The notes: generated from the letters alone by a model not told the origin. DNA of 64,000 bases from Epiperipatus broadwayi (GCA_028023455.1 JAQFVV010006215.1:10003950-10067949), one strand, 5' to 3'. Positions 11,763 to 24,073 are shown, numbered from the stretch's first letter. A program made the numbers and translations.

Positions 11763-14478
11763 ATATATATATATATATATGATTTATTACTTTAAATAAA
11801 AATGCATAAATACTTGGTTTATATTATTTCATTAATCGTCATTGACCTCTTTAAATACACATAATCTGATTTATATTTTATACAGTAACACAGGTATATC
11901 ATATGAAAATGACAAACTTTATTTATTATTTTATTGCAGCTAATTCATATGCCAATAATTAATAAATACCCTGACGAACATAGTTGATTTAGCACAATGA
12001 GAGTAAATATCTTTGCGAGATACCAATCCATCTCCACAGAAAAGAGTAAAATATAGCACTAGACCAAATATTATTAATTTTATTACAAAAATACACTTTA
12101 CAGTAATGAGTAAACTATTCTCAGTTTATGCTGAGTGAGAAATGTGTGTGGGATAGTTTGTTAACATATGTATGATTGCGTTGCAAAAAGACGCACATAT
12201 GAAAATATTAATAAATATAATAAAGAACTCTGCTTAGTAGAATCATAACATTATGGCTTATGGATATTCATAGGTTTTGTCTGGAACTAGAACAAAAGGG
12301 TGGTGCATGCATGGTGGCATACTTATGTGATCCAGTCACGGATCCTAAAAAGGTGCTTGCGAAAATTCATTGAAGAAAAGACCAATTTATGTCTGCAGAC
12401 TTTGGCAGAATCAGCTAATTAATGAAGAACAATCTGCTGTGAGTTGCAGTCAGCTGGGCTTTTTTCAGAGCGCTCCTATGCAGTTGGCTCAAGTGACAAA
12501 AATAAGTCCACAGGCGTTTAAGATCATGGCTCTTGGACTTTGAGATATGAGATGGGGTTCAGCTTTCCGATACGCCCGGATAGAGTGAAGCACAAATATA
12601 TATAAATGAGGGAGCCTGTATGCATGCAACGCTTGGAACAACACATATAAAACTTCAAAAGAATACTTAATTAATTACTACCTATCCATTATAGAATATC
12701 CCACATAATGGTATGATTTGAATACTAAACAGTATGGGAGAGCTTAAATTTATTAATAAAATGACAAAATATTGATATAGAAATCCCCTTCCCCTCTTAC
12801 ATTAATTTATATAGGAAACTTCCCACAAACGTTAATGAATATGAGAATTTGATTATAAGTGCTTTATATTTTAATAAACATAATTAGATATATACGAGTG
12901 AGGTGGTGGTTATTGATTTCAGAATAAAACAGATTTTATTTTATATAACAAATTTGAGTTTTTAAGATTAGTGCTTATTATTTAAATAAAATAAAAAGAT
13001 ATTTTTTAGAAAAACAGATATCTACTCTGTTTTTCTACAATGACATTATGAGATAATTAATTTGTTTTCCCCAAATTCAGGAGCATTTGTTAAGATAAAA
13101 ATAACAAGACTTGTTTTAATTAAAGTTAATCTAGTCACCCCATAAAGTAGAGAGGGGGGAGATAAAAAGAAAAACAAACTTACTGCAAATGTGAAGAATT
13201 ATTGGTGTATCATTTAAATATATATAATATAAAACACAATAATAAGTTATAAAATATTGCTGCCACATGAAAGTGAAAGAAAATATTATACTTATTTAAT
13301 AGAGGCTCAATGATAAGATAAAAATTAAAAAAGGTTGTATAGAGTTAAGTACATTCTGATTTCAAATAAGTAAATTACAAATTATTTAAATGAAATATTT
13401 AATTTCTGGTCGAAAGACCAGCTGATCGAATGATATCATTTTTTTAAATTACAGACAAGGTTATGTGAAATATTTACAGAAAGCTCAACTTAAGAATTTA
13501 AACATTGGGCAAAAGCTAGAGTTTTTTACTTTGGTAATTAGTAATGATTCTAGGTGATTGCAGAATCCATTGGGATTGGTGAACGAGATCTAGTTAGATT
13601 CGATCAGCCAGGCAGGTAGCATTTTCATTATTCAGTCTTTAAGTACATTAAAGTTCATGGGTAGTGGGATCCTGAGCAATGAGTGTGGAAAAGAGCATGT
13701 TGAACAGAGAAAAGTGAAAATTTCCACTACTCATGACACATTGAATTGTTATTATAATGAGCATGGATTATATTTACTATTGCTGTTTTATAATTACAAG
13801 TCTCCCCTTGGGATTCAAATCTAGCAGTATTTATACTATTTTCAGTTTATCTTGGAATGCACTTTAGTTGCTAGACCTAAGGCACTTTATGCACTTAGTG
13901 GACCTGGAATTTGCTGACTGGATGCATCTTTTGTTCATGTAAGTTCTAAAGACAATGCAATCCTGCTAGAATTTCTCAAACGATTATTTTAAAATATGAT
14001 CTAAGATTTTAAAACAAATTTGCAATGGATAAACATCCATTAATGGGTCTTATATTATTCTATAAAATTATCATATGTTTTAGATGGACTAATGGTTTTC
14101 TGGTAAATTGTCTTAATGACTTTCGAGAATATTCCACAGGATTGCATCAACCTTTTTTTCTGACCGCTATTACTAAAAAAAATAATAAATTATAAATATA
14201 ATTTTAAAGTACATATTAATATAATATATTTTGCTTTTATATATGTTTTAAAAGTAATCTCTCCTCACCATTAATATGTACACATCCATTACACACATAT
14301 ACAAATTAAAATAAAATCAAATATTTATTTTATTAAAGATAATTACATTAAGATATATATATATCTACATCAGTTATTATTTTAAAAGTTAAGCAAAAAA
14401 ATGTATTAATAAATGTGTATATATGTGTAAGGATGGAGTTTGAATATGGTTTGGTGGTGGGAGATTCTGAGTGGGCTG
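11763..14478. other. Body of X-LTR A, no gene seen
   Basis: AT-rich noncoding interior of X-LTR A, to the right of the nested F1 element. A less AT-rich patch at about 12280-12600 holds TCGGATAC-like and AGCTGGGC-like pieces that resemble the mid-element patch of the other X-LTRs only loosely. No ORF, tRNA or clear promoter was found. Confidence 0.5.
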
Positions 14479-14513
14479 TGAAGCTCAATCTGAGTATCAG
14501 ATCAACTGCTTCA
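14479..14513 (-). promoter_or_regulatory. X-LTR A terminal hairpin
   Basis: The right end reads TGAAGC, an inner arm ATCTGA, loop GTA, inner arm TCAGAT, and GCTTCA. The outer stem GAAGC/GCTTC and the inner stem pair perfectly. It corresponds to hairpins at the same place in the other X-LTRs. Confidence 0.75.
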
Positions 14514-15382
14514 CTACCATTATAAGATGCTTTGCAGAGCTTGATTATATTATATAGATAAGACCATCTCCTTCACATAGATACCTCTGAGTGCTTATAA
14601 ATCAATTCCAAAGCATTTACAATCAAATATCCCTACTAAGAACAAATAAATATACTTACTGGAATATATACAACCTATTATATTCAAATTTACCTAATGA
14701 TCTTTCTCCCCCTATTCTAGGTAAAAACAACAGCCAATTACTTCATAAATTCAAAAATCAAAGTCCTTAAACTTTCTTTTAAAACTAGATTATATACTAT
14801 AATTAATTCCTTCTGTATATTACACACATGAAGAAAGAAATACAATATCATCTAATTTATACCTGCCTAGCTCTAGCACCCATTTGAGAAATCATGTTGT
14901 TTACATATAGGTGAAGCATTAACCCACTCAATAGAATCATAGAAATATATAATGGAAAAGCCTTCCCAGCTATTCATGGAGCCACATTTGCTTTATATGC
15001 TTATTGGTGCATGTATTAAACCACATCATTCTGCCACTTTTTCTAACAAGCTTGAACAGTTGAAAGGTAGGGATAGTAAATTTGCTCACCTGGACATATT
15101 TGTTGTGACAGGATCACATTTGAAACACTACTTAAACCTCTAAACTATTATCATAATGCTGTTAAATTCAGTCTCAATACAATCACATTTGATCTTAATT
15201 GTACTTATTTATTAAGGGGATGCAATGAACTAATATTGAATGTAGTTGGCTACATCCTGATCAATTTTGTAATACCTCTAAAATTCTTAAGCAAGTCTCA
15301 AATGCCATAATGAATTCAGTGCACAGAACCAATGACTAAGTTGCTAATCTACATTACTGAAGAACTTTCAATCACCCAATAT
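14514..15382 (+). mobile_element. LINE copy 1, 3' continuation
   Basis: After X-LTR A the LINE ORF2 C-terminal region resumes. The + strand translation near 14640-14760 gives TYWNIYNLLYSNL...SPPILGKNNSQLLHKFK. This aligns with SYWDIYDIIHTQT...SPPMLEINNKKLFKEFK of the - strand copy at about 35050-35160. Near 14990-15130 ALYAYWCM...FVVTGSHLK matches LYAYWCTRC...FCVVTWSLLK at 34600-34770. The match across the gap shows that 4321-14513 is an insertion. The remnant is truncated by X-LTR B1 at 15383. Confidence 0.75.
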
Positions 15383-17893
15383 TGTAACAGTCAGAAACAT
15401 GTGATTCGTTAACATAGTGCAGAATTCGACCACCACACAGAACTGCAGCACCATCTAGATAGCAAAGCTACCCATAGTACTGAGTTCGAACATAGTTTAT
15501 CGGTTCCACAATACAATCTACGAAACAACGCAGCTGATGCTACATTAGTAAATACTTTTTTAGGCATGGTGATTAGGGAGATGCAAGAGAATCAAGAATT
15601 TTATTTCGAGTAGCCAATAATAACACTAATATTAAATATTTATATTTTAAAGAATCGAGGAAATATTATATGAAATGGGTATCGAATAAATAAAGATGTA
15701 ACGGCAGATGTATAATTTGAAATTATTTATTTAAAACATTTTAATAATAAATCATTTAACTACTAAGATTTAAAATATCAGTAGCAGGATTTTCCGATAC
15801 TGTTAGATATTAGAGACATACATTTATTTATATAGCTGACATAATCTAGCTGCCTAAATTCTCGAGCAAGTATTTCAAGAGCATGCCTTCGGGATTTATA
15901 TCTTTGCAATGCAAGAGTCTAAATTAGGATTTATAATAGTAGTGGTAGACATATATTTATTTGATTAAATAAAATATTTAGAAATTACTATGGGCAAACA
16001 TTTATTTGAGAGTGAGTTATGTCACTAATGCAGAGACGGAGTTATACATTGAATAATAAAGTTAATATGAAGACACATGTGGTACGTCTAGAAAGGTGAT
16101 AAAAGGGTGGCAGTATTTTGAAACTGTAAAGCCGTGGATGAGTTTAGAACAACGGGCTGGCATTTGCCATAGGCCCAAAGAGATAAGGTGTCACATAAGC
16201 ATAACCAAGGGCAAGTGGTTCGTGCCACAATTGCTTCTTGGCTGCATGACGTTTGTCAAGCCCTACGGAAAATTTATTGGTTCGCTTGTGTAGGACGACT
16301 GGAATATTTAAATCCTAAAGAATCCAGAGTATCCAAGGCTTCTAATAGGTCATCGCATCTCTAAAACATAACACATGTATAATTTATGGACTATTCTGCT
16401 AAGATTGAAATATATTTTTATAACTCGGCTCTACATTATCAACATTTAATAAAGAACGTTTGTGACCCTCAAAGAAATGTAATTTACGGAATTATTACTT
16501 AAAAATTTTATAAAATATAAAAACAATAGGTAATCTGGGTGGGTATTAATGACTAATATGTCAGTCATTTGTTAAATAGTAGACCCCTACATTACAATAA
16601 ATGAAGCATTGAATACGTGTCGATTTATATGAAAATATTAAGTTATTTATGGAAGTAAATATTAATGAAGATTTGACACGTATCCACTGTTTCAAGCAAT
16701 CATAGATTTATACTAAGAAAATTATGAGCATGCTATAATTAGATAATAAAATGTAAATTTTAGAAATACGTACCCAAGAAAGATAGATTTAGGCAAGCTA
16801 GATTATTAAAGAAATTTACAGAAGGAATTAATTAAATTCAATTTTACAAATTATAGTTTTACAAATGAGAATTTTACAGTTTATAAGTTATATAAAGAAT
16901 GAGCTATAGCATGATATTAGTAGAGTACTCTAGAGCTTGGGTATTACAGGTACCTGTTTTATGAGAAGTTTTCCGAATCAGTGGTCAATAGCAAATTGTT
17001 CATGATTCCAAGCAGTAGCAGTTCTTTCCAGCATTTAGGTGATTTAGTTATTTGAATAGTAGCAGCAGCTTTCTGATTGTGGGCAGCAGATCCTTTTGGT
17101 TGATTTTATGGAGGGCAATGGGCGTAGGTTCTCGGCAAACAATTGACCATCTCCAGGGAGAATAGTCTTTGGCGCTTTCTACTCATGCATACTGTGGCAA
17201 GTAAATCAATATATATATATATTTGGAGACTCTCAACTGATTGAGAGCACAGCTAAAGTTCAACTGAAAGTTCCTAGAAAGTTTAAAATGTCCTCCTTTC
17301 TTGATCTTATCTTTTACTTTTTGTTATATTTATTTTTGGATTCAATCATTTGCCCTGAGGATAATCAATACATTCTTATATGTTTAATTTATATAGAAAG
17401 CTGCTTTACTATTGTTCACATTTAATTTTACATTTACATTTTTGGTAATTAGATTTTAGGGAATTTTTCTTTTTAATTAATCTATTATCTCTCACCGACC
17501 ATTACTTTTAAAATTTCAAATACAAAAGGGAACATACGATTATTTTTACTTTTAATTAAATATTACAATCTATTTCTAAAATTATTACTAAATGAAATTT
17601 AAACAAAGCAATAAATAACGAACTTTATAATTTAAAATAAATGGTTAAAATTATATATTTTTATATACTAAAAAAAATACAAATTACATTAATTATTTTT
17701 ATCTATTGCTTTAAATTTGTTATCGAAATGTGTGTGTGTTTATGGTGGATTTTACATATATTTATTCATTTTTAATATTGCTACACACACAATTCGATAC
17801 CAAAAAAGTTTAAATTTGGGTAGGATAGAGTGGTGGGTGAGAGATGATAGAAAAGGTGAAACTTAAGATTCGAATGCGAATCTTACTGTTTCA
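15383..17893 (-). mobile_element. X-LTR B1: long noncoding terminal repeat
   Basis: A 2.5-kb TG...CA element with ATAT on both sides (15379-15382 and 17894-17897). It is homologous over its full length to the copy at 54569-57130. It carries the left box (15563-15593) and the right terminal hairpin (17857-17893). No ORF is credible; a 65-codon open stretch at 16096-16293 is not kept open in the sister copy. Internal landmarks shared with the sister include a CCATCTCC...GGGAGAATA inverted pair near 17148-17164 and a CCCTGAGGATAATCAAT stretch near 17353-17369. Interpreted as a solo LTR. Confidence 0.78.
17857..17893 (-). promoter_or_regulatory. X-LTR B1 terminal hairpin
   Basis: TGAAAC, arm TAAGATTCG, loop AATG, arm CGAATCTTA, GTTTCA. 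The inner stem is nine perfect pairs and the outer stem is GAAAC/GTTTC. Where copies A, C and D have a G:C pair, this copy has A:T at both matching positions, a compensatory change. Confidence 0.82.
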
Positions 17894-18616
17894 ATATATA
17901 AGCTGGTGAAAATCATATAATGTAACTATTTGTTCTCCATTTAATAAATATAACATGTCTGATAATCAAGTTTTTGGATGAACATTTAAGTACTTCATAT
18001 AGAGACTACTTCAAAAATATAGATATTTATATTTTCTGTTTATATACTATTTATTACATATAATCCATCAGCGAAAAATAATCTAACAATTGAATCATAA
18101 ATGAGAATATGTTGTTGAACAATAAGTATATACCCATGAAATGAATAAAAACAATATTTATGTACACATCAGCCATTGATGTAGTTTTTGTATTTGAACA
18201 ATTTTTTATATACACAAGTGCACAGATGTGAACTTAATAATGATTAAATTGAACAACACTTGCACTATATATAATTGGACATTCACCACAATTGATCCAG
18301 TACTTACAACCATACACTACTAAGTTGCCAGTTGACTTAAGTGATGAAGTTTCAAATATTCATTATATAAACTATTTTTAAAATGTATACATATATGTAA
18401 TGTAATCTAACAGGATTATTAAGTTAACAATTGAATAATAATTAAGTATAATATGATAAATCATATAACCTTTATATTTAATTACATTAATATAAAATTT
18501 AATATATTGAACAACATTGTAATCATTGATATAATTTAAGTATTTAAACAACATTTACATCATAAATATATAGATGTAATATTTGTTTACTGAATAAAGT
18601 TACTTTGAAATAACAC
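17894..18616. other. AT-rich spacer, nothing recognised
   Basis: Very AT-rich DNA between X-LTR B1 and a short LINE tail. It could be the last part of the LINE split by B1, but I could not match it to the other copy. No ORF, hairpin or repeat stands out. Confidence 0.4.
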
Positions 18617-18757
18617 AACAACAACAATAATAATTCAATTCAACTCAACTCAATAACTATTTATTATGCGCATTTTAACATTTACATATTAACAGAAATA
18701 CACAATAAACAAAAAAAAATAAGCAAATACAAATTACATACATAAGATTATATATAT
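18617..18757 (-). mobile_element. Short LINE 3' tail fragment
   Basis: AACAACAACAATAATAATTC then CAATTCAACTCAACTC, continuing AT-rich. On the - strand this is a 3' end ending in a TTATTATTGTTGTT repeat. The same kind of tail (AATAATAACAATTCAATTC) ends the Jockey-like LINE at 22470, so this is probably a 5'-truncated copy of that family. X-LTR C interrupts it at 18758. Confidence 0.5.
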
Positions 18758-18957
18758 TGTACTGCTCACTAAACAAGATTCAAAATCCAAGCAAAAGTAT
18801 CTCAAATCCAATCATGCTCAAGATACACAGGTCTGGAGCAATCCTGAATTCTAACCTATTTGCCTATTCTTCAAATCTCTGATCCTATGAACAACAATCC
18901 CTATGATACAGCACAATTATTTTAATTCCAGGCCCGGAAACGCAATGGTAAAGCATA

Positions 18958-19358
18958 AGATCAGACTGATGACGATGATCGAGATAAGAGTATCCCAGGA
19001 ATTACATTTACTAGTTATTTCTATTAATGCTAAATTATTAGTTAAAGAAAATAATTCTAAATATTAACTAGAAACTAATAAGATCAGACTGATGATGATG
19101 ATCGAGATAAAAGTAGCCCAGGAATTACATTTACTACAGTTATTTCTATTAATGCTAAGTTATTAGGGTACTCTAACCCGACCTGCTATGTGCGCCAACT
19201 AGCGGCAGGGAAAAGCGTCATCTGCTTTTGAGGCCCCTACCCTATATGTTCTGTGTGCTAACACAGAAACAGCACCTCTAGCGGCCACATAGCAGGTCAG
19301 GTTAGAGTACTGTTATTAGTTAAAGAAAATAATTCTAAATATTAACTAGAAAATAATA
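18958..19358. repeat. 123-bp tandem duplication (second unit split by a MITE)
   Basis: Unit 1 runs 18958-19080 and unit 2 runs 19081-19166 plus 19312-19358. Both start AGATCAGACTGATGA and end near TTAACTAGAAA. Unit 1 keeps the uninterrupted sequence at the point where unit 2 carries the MITE. Confidence 0.88.
19167..19311. mobile_element. 145-bp MITE with 8-bp target duplication
   Basis: The terminal inverted repeats GGTACTCTAACCCGACCTGC and AGTACTCTAACCTGACCTGC (right end, reverse complement) continue into TATGTG on both sides. The flanks GTTATTAG at 19159-19166 and 19312-19319 are a perfect 8-bp duplication, which fits hAT- or P-type transposases. It is markedly more GC-rich than its surroundings and encodes nothing. 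The empty site survives in the neighbouring tandem unit as ATTATTAG. Confidence 0.9.
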
Positions 19359-21816
19359 ATTCAAAACAAACCAGGATTTACATTAAATATCTATTTAATA
19401 AAATATTAAAGAATACACATATATATGTTACAAAATGTTTCATGTTTGGGATGACATTGTCTATTTACAAAACTTGGGATTTGTTTTTATAAAATCCCCT
19501 TTACATTAATTATTTAATAGATATGATTTTATGGAGTGTGTTATAACTTGTGCAGAGTTGAACAGACCAATTTACAAATATTTACATACATAAAGTTGTG
19601 GATGAAACAGGTAAAACTCTCTATACAGTAGTGCCACTCAGTGCCAACCAGAGTAATCTATGGATAGCAGAAGGCTTGTGCATAAAATCCCTATCTAGGG
19701 TTGATTCATCCAATATCCCCAGATTAGTTTCTGGCTTGTGGCCTCCGTCAGTGAGGAGCTTTGGATCTGAGAGCACTGCACCTAAATCTTAGGATCTAAT
19801 GCAACCCTCCAGCAGCCACCTTTTATCTCTACTTAACTACAAAATTATGAGAATAAAATTGAAAACAATAATATTTTCAATCTAAGCTCAATAGCTTATA
19901 TAGTCATATGGGTCTAAATCCAGTTTAGTACCCATACATTTTGGTGTTTTGGGCTCTTTAACAACCATAGCCACCACTATCCTATTAGGCAGGATTGGTG
20001 TTAAACCATGAAACATCACATGATCACTATTTCTTATGCAAGCACATTACTGTTATTAAAACAGGCAAAACAGATTCGGATTATAGAAAGATGCTCGATA
20101 ATTTAGCATTAATTATTCTATTTAACATTAATCATTTTGACAAGTAAATGTAAATATACGGTCTCAATCATTTATTTACAATTTTAAAATCATTACGTAT
20201 GTTTGACTCTTTAGAATAAGTATAAAGAAACAACAATGTGTTACATTGAGAAAGAGAGATAAAGTATGTAATCATTAAGATTTTACAGAGAATATGCATT
20301 GATTTACATGTACGGGAATTGATTAGTATTTTAAAAGGCAGTTTTAAAATCAGCATACTGACTAATAAGCATGTTGGCATATTTCATGAATGAGTCATTA
20401 TTTCCAACACCTCATTGCGACTAATGAAAGGTCAAACAGGCATAAACCAATTAAATAAAACGATAATGATCTAGCATGTCATACGGATCTTATGATAGTT
20501 TGAATACTTCATCATTTTAACACATTTGAGAATGAATGAGGGTTGGTACATTTGCACATTTTTGGCAGATACAGTACCGATGGAAAGGATGGATTTGAAT
20601 ACCTGGAACCAGCTGTATGGAACATCGCATACCTCGTGTTCCACAGGAAATAGCATATACTCCTGATTATGAACAATTTTGAGAGTAGGACGGGAGCTTC
20701 AGACTTTTGAAGTCCCCAATGACAAAGCAATAAAGAAAATATATATATGTAAGCACCATAAGAGAAAGGAAAGGTATGCCAGTAGCATTATACCTGGGCG
20801 ATAAACTTAATATATTATATTCTAGAGTCTGAAAATGGTTTGACTTCAGCGCAATGATATGTTTAAATAAAGAATCATTAAGCAAATTATAACGGAGAAT
20901 AATTCTTAACTATTAATGGTAAACTACTAAAATTATTCTTAAATTCGATTCCCATCAATGTTTTTAGTAACCGAACTAACCTTCCGGCAAATGGCAAGAT
21001 GGAATGATAACAATAATAAGTTTCATGATCTTTTAAATGATAATTTAGAAATAAATTCAATAAAATAAAAATATGAATCCACAATAAAATATTTTAGATA
21101 AGAAAATATGAATAAAAGATTTAAATATAAAACAACCTAGCGAGCGATTTCTGTTAAAATGAATAAAACTTTACTAATAAATTTTAAAAGAAGCTCCTGC
21201 TTCTTTTCCCATGAAACAAATAAAATAATTCTTATTAGACTCACGAGGTTGAATGATAATATTAATTAAAGAGCATAAATTGTCTACATATTTAACACGA
21301 GTAAGTTAAAAATATCTAATGGAGCCAAACAAAGTTATATATGAGTTCAAGCATGAAAGGTAAGTTAAAAATTGCATTATACTATTAAAAGATTACAGAG
21401 AGAGAGTTTAAGAGCATAATTAATAGAAACTTATAAATTAATACATAAATAAAACATAAGATTTTCATTATATCTTAGATACACAGATTAGCTAAGGACT
21501 TTGGTCCTTAAAAGCAGCTCCACATGGAATGAGGTTACCTCAGAAAAGCACAGCATAGCAGGCAGGTACAGTATAAGCAGTCAGCAGTCGGAACAGCAAT
21601 CAGACGGTCATCTTGTATGGCCAGTCAGATAGATGGAATATGGCAGTAACAGGCAAACAGTCTCTGAGAAAAAAGAAAGGCACTGGATTCACTCTACTCA
21701 AAGTTCATAGCACCGGAACTTGTGTTGACTTCTTAAAATTTGAACGTCTTGAATCACTTCTCTGAAAATTTACTTACTGAATGAAACGTTCTGAAAGAAT
21801 TTATTAGCTAAGGGCT

Positions 21817-21824
21817 CTTTTATA
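21817..21824 (-). promoter_or_regulatory. TATA box in X-LTR C
   Basis: The - strand reads TATAAAAG followed by AGCCC, a canonical metazoan TATA box in an AT-rich but otherwise featureless stretch. X-LTR D has TATAAATA on the same strand at about 28576-28583. Support is moderate because chance TATA matches are common at this base composition. Confidence 0.45.
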
Positions 21825-22396
21825 CATTTTTTAATTCCCCCAAGAATACAATTTCAGTTGCCCGCAGCTATCCCTGTAATCTCTTGATTTTAATTAGTAA
21901 AATATTTAATTAGCAAAATGTTTAAAACAGATAAGGCTCCAACTACCATTTTAGATATTTTAGATTTGCAAGTGAACTAACAAAAAGATTCCTCATAATT
22001 TTAATTAAAGATTTATCATTTTAATTAATGAAAACAATCTGACTACAGATAAAGATCATTTCAGTTTATTAAGAATTTCTAGCCTTCCCCATTTTTCTTT
22101 TTGTTTTTAAATTCCAGCATTTTAATTAAAACACACATATATATATTAAAATATAGTTATAATTTATGTAAAGAAAATGTCTAATTTTCAGCAATAATAT
22201 TGCTAAATCATTGGTTCATTCATATATATATATATATATATATGCATCACGCACACTACTATTTTATTTTACTGAACATTTTTAATTTTATTAGTTTCTT
22301 GGATCATTATGCATATAGTGTGTGGGTGAACAACATATATCTACAGTGAGGTCTGAATTGCGAGCCCCACAGGAGGTTGGTATGGCTGGCGAAGCA

Positions 22397-22430
22397 TGAA
22401 GCTCGATGTGATTAGATATCGACTGCTTCA
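22397..22430 (-). promoter_or_regulatory. X-LTR C terminal hairpin
   Basis: TGAAGC, arm TCGAT, loop of ten mostly AT bases, arm ATCGA, then GCTTCA. Outer stem GAAGC/GCTTC as in copies A and D, with a different inner stem. Confidence 0.7.
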
Positions 22431-22594
22431 ATACATATATGTTAATAATTATAAGTTAATTTGTTTAATAATAACAATTCAATTCAATTTATTTACCATA
22501 CAAAACTACAGCATTAAGCCAATTACAGAATTGCACCATAACAAATATACAAAAATATACATAAACGAGTATAAATGACAAATTATTGATATGA

Positions 22595-22933
22595 TTATAT
22601 GCCATATTTCTTTATAAGATAAATAACAAATTTTTTAAAATCTAAAGTAAAAATATTTTCATTAATAAAATCATGATCATAGGTATTAGGCAAATGAAAC
22701 AAAGGTGAAAATTTTAATATGTTAGAGTGACAAACCTTACTATAAAATAAAGTAAATGTCCGTGTTTTATATAAGTAATGATTAATAGTAATATTTGAAA
22801 TTTTGTTAGTTAATATGATTTTCTGATTGACAAGGTAATATAAAATTTTAAGACCTCTCATTTTTCTACTAATGGATAGGGATAGATAATAGTCATTTAG
22901 CTTAATATACTTGGAAAATTTATCATAAACCAA
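22595..22933 (-). pseudogene. LINE ORF2 C-terminus
   Basis: A 112-codon stretch directly after the RT block with one frameshift: FSKYIKLNDYYLSLSISRKM then RGLKILYYLVNQKI, the R-R-x-x-x-x-L-x-x-L-x-K region after RT. It ends ...LIKKYGI at 22595, about 125 bases before the tail. Confidence 0.7.
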
Positions 22934-22948
22934 TTGAATTTTTATATG

Positions 22949-23398
22949 TCATTTGGAAATGGGATTCCAAACAACAGATATGTATGCTAAAATAGGCAAA
23001 ACAAAAGAGAGAAATAATTTATATTTTGTAGAACTAGTAAATTGTCTACCATGCCTTAAAATTATATCCATAATTTTAAAAGCTTTATTTACTACATTTT
23101 TAATATAATGATGAAATAATCCATTGCTTGCAAAAATAATACCAAAGTCTTTCTGAATATCAATGAATTTTATATTATGATCTTCAATATAATAAAGACA
23201 AATTATCATTTCAGATTGTTTGGAATAAGAAACTGTTGAACATTTCACAAAATTATTAATATCTTTTTGTAATAGTACACAATTATTAATTGAGTTGATA
23301 TTCCTAAAAATTTTACAATCATCTGCATAGCATAAAATTTGTGAAATTTCCAAACTCTCTCCCAAATCATCAATATAAATGTTAAACAATAATGACAC
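22949..23398 (-). pseudogene. LINE reverse transcriptase, palm with YADD
   Basis: LLFNIYIDDL and ILCYADDCKIF (about residues 3-12 and 20-30) are the conserved PLLFNIYINDL and YADD blocks. The segment ends with FVLPILAYISVVWNPIS, the usual L-P-x-L-x-Y-x-x-x-x-W-x-P block. The YADD catalytic pair is intact here, but the ORF is cut off from the fingers by frameshifts. Confidence 0.88.
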
Positions 23399-23671
23399 AA
23401 AGTTACTGCTCTGAGATACTCCTATATTACAATAATATGGATTAAAAAAATTAATTATTAAATTTTACATAAGCCATTTTTTTCCTAATAAAGGATTCAA
23501 ACAATGGAACCAAATTATATGAAAAATTTAATTTGTACATTTTGTAAAGGAGTTTGAAATGATCCACTTTATCAAATGCCTTGGATAAATGAAAATAAAT
23601 AACATGTAAATGACATTGATTCTCAAAGGCATTAGCAGTGTGATCAATTATTATTAAAAGATTAGTTTCAG

Positions 23672-24073
23672 TTAATCTGCCAGATGTTGCACAGAAACCA
23701 AAATCTTATTTATGTCATTAACAATTTTTTTATAAACACATCTTTCAAATATGTATGCAACTGTATGAAGCACAGAAATTGATCTATAATTATTAACATT
23801 ATCTTTTGAACCATTTTTAAAAATAGGTATAACTTTGGAAAGTTTAAGAGAGTTAAGAGAAATACAATTTTTAATGGAACAATTAAGAATATAACATAAA
23901 GGAGCAGCCATCAATTCTGCACAACCTTTATAAATGAAAGAAATTATATTGTCATAATCTATACTTGATTGTATTTTGAGTTCTTTAATAGCAAATTTTA
24001 ACATTATCAAAATATTATAAGATATTATTATTGTTGAAACAATCAATAGAAATGCTATCATTAAAACATTCAT
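23672..24073 (-). pseudogene. LINE reverse transcriptase, fingers
   Basis: KLSKVIPIFKNGSKDNVNNY then RSISVLHTVAYIFERCVYKK, a strong match to the W-K-x-A-K-V-I-P-I-F-K-x-G-S block and the R-P-I-S-L-L block of Jockey-type reverse transcriptases. The usual RPIS has become RSIS. Downstream, the block that should carry the first catalytic Asp reads FHLSKAFDKVDH, with His in place of that Asp. Confidence 0.85.

Larger units (their letters stand above)
4321..14513 (-). mobile_element. X-LTR A: long noncoding terminal repeat, split by a nested retrotransposon
   Basis: A TG...CA-bounded element inserted in the LINE with a perfect 4-bp target duplication, CTAC, at 4317-4320 and 14514-14517. Without the nested element (4737-11762) it is about 3.2 kb. 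It holds no ORF of note. It shares with the other X-LTRs the left-end box GCCGG...CAAAGAGACT (4506-4539) and a right-terminal hairpin (14479-14513). Orientation is inferred from TATA-like boxes in sister copies. I read it as a solo LTR; no matching internal region is present. Confidence 0.7.
18758..22430 (-). mobile_element. X-LTR C: long noncoding terminal repeat with internal duplication and MITE
   Basis: A TG...CA element of about 3.7 kb, including a 123-bp tandem duplication and a 145-bp MITE. Its flanks are ATAT (18754-18757) and ATAC (22431-22434), a 3-of-4 target match. Its first 190 bases (GTATCTCAAATCCAATCATG..., AATCCCTATGATACAGC) are similar to the start of X-LTR A at 4360-4490. 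The left box is weak (18931-18950). The right terminal hairpin is at 22397-22430. On the - strand a good TATA box, TATAAAAGAGCCC, lies at about 21812-21824, some 610 bases from the hairpin end, suggesting an LTR promoter. Several antisense ORFs of 60-72 codons at 20168-21084 have no recognisable features. Confidence 0.68.

Noticed and set aside
16096-16293. 65-codon ORF in X-LTR B1
   Set aside because: The aligned part of X-LTR B2 (about 55360-55560) does not keep the frame.
22200-22245. (TA)n run as a functional origin or promoter
   Set aside because: Similar (TA)n microsatellites occur throughout the window and nothing is positioned around this one.
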